Assembly: GCA_947468985.1 (NCBI GenBank)
Contig: CANINJ010000118.1
Location: 1-6,296, forward strand
DNA length: 6,296 nt
Direction of reading: 5' to 3'
Origin: Bacteroidota bacterium
GTDB taxonomy: Bacteria > Bacteroidota > Bacteroidia > Flavobacteriales > Flavobacteriaceae
This document shows positions 6,084 through 6,296 of this stretch, piece by piece. The number at the start of each line of letters is the position of its first letter. Position 1 is the stretch's first letter. Position numbers and translations under genes: made by a program. Below the pieces are notes generated by a model. It made no database searches. It saw only the letters and a program-made list of their open reading frames with translations, and was not told where the DNA came from.

Positions 6084-6296
6084 ATGAAAAAGACATTGAA
6101 GGTAGGTTTTTGGGAATTTATTGCCCGATTAATCCTTACTTATAGAATCACAATACTGGTAATTATCGTTGCCATCACTATTTTCCTTGGTTTGCAATGG
6201 AAAAACTTAAGTATGACCTATACTGAAGCCAACTTGCTTCCGAAAAAACACATCGTAAACAGACAATATGACGACTTCCTAACTAAATTTGGTGAA
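6084..6296 (+). CDS. N-terminus of an RND/MMPL-superfamily exporter, continues beyond the window
   Basis: Members of this superfamily are inner-membrane proteins that use the proton gradient to move lipids, hydrophobic compounds or other cargo outwards; the cargo cannot be told here. Only 71 codons are visible and the frame is open to the end of the window. Residues 1-21 are a basic cytosolic lead (EFIARLILTYR), 22-38 form the first membrane helix, and the periplasmic part begins with WKNLSMTYTEANLLPKKHIVN followed by DDFLTKFGE. The run TEANLLP(K/D)xHxVN then a Phe-Gly-Glu block is what I recall from Bacteroidota 'RND family transporter' proteins of about 750-800 residues. The start is fixed by an in-frame TAA at 6054-6056 and a -7 box at 6058. 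The gene diverges from the antiporter gene across 196 bases, so they could share regulation, but nothing proves it. Confidence 0.8.
   Translation, partial: MKKTLKVGFWEFIARLILTYRITILVIIVAITIFLGLQWKNLSMTYTEANLLPKKHIVNRQYDDFLTKFGE

Overview
The window looks like a stretch of a Bacteroidota chromosome, most likely from the Flavobacteriaceae (Flavobacterium or a close relative). The DNA is A+T-rich. Candidate promoters carry the Bacteroidota -7 box TAnnTTTG, no start codon has a clear Shine-Dalgarno sequence, and the central gene belongs to a family (DUF5686 with a carboxypeptidase-regulatory-like domain) that is characteristic of this phylum. The genus is inferred from general likeness and was not tested by any search.

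Layout from left to right. (1) 1-773, minus strand: an RluB/RsuA-type 23S rRNA pseudouridine synthase whose 3' end lies outside the window. (2) 774-1119: a 346-base gap. It holds the rluB-type promoter, a small A+T-rich inverted repeat, a G+C-richer segment (about 896-1033) that looks like a decayed copy of a dispersed non-coding repeat with an internal hairpin and a tandem duplication, and the promoter of the next gene. (3) 1120-3612, plus strand: an 830-residue secreted DUF5686 protein, probably in the outer membrane. (4) 3617-5887, minus strand: a 756-residue CPA2-type cation:proton antiporter with a cytosolic C-terminal half that resembles universal stress proteins. Genes 3 and 4 converge, with four bases between their stop codons. 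A perfect 10-bp inverted repeat spans both stops. (5) 5888-6083: a divergent promoter region. (6) 6084-6296, plus strand: the first 71 codons of an RND/MMPL-superfamily exporter that continues past the window.

The genes do not form an operon: strands alternate (-, +, -, +) and each gene has its own candidate promoter. Three of the four products relate to the envelope or to transport (outer membrane protein, ion antiporter, RND exporter). Nothing in the sequence ties them into one pathway. I see no new multi-gene system here. The points most worth a second look are the intergenic repeat at 896-1033 and the stop-codon hairpin at 3605-3632.
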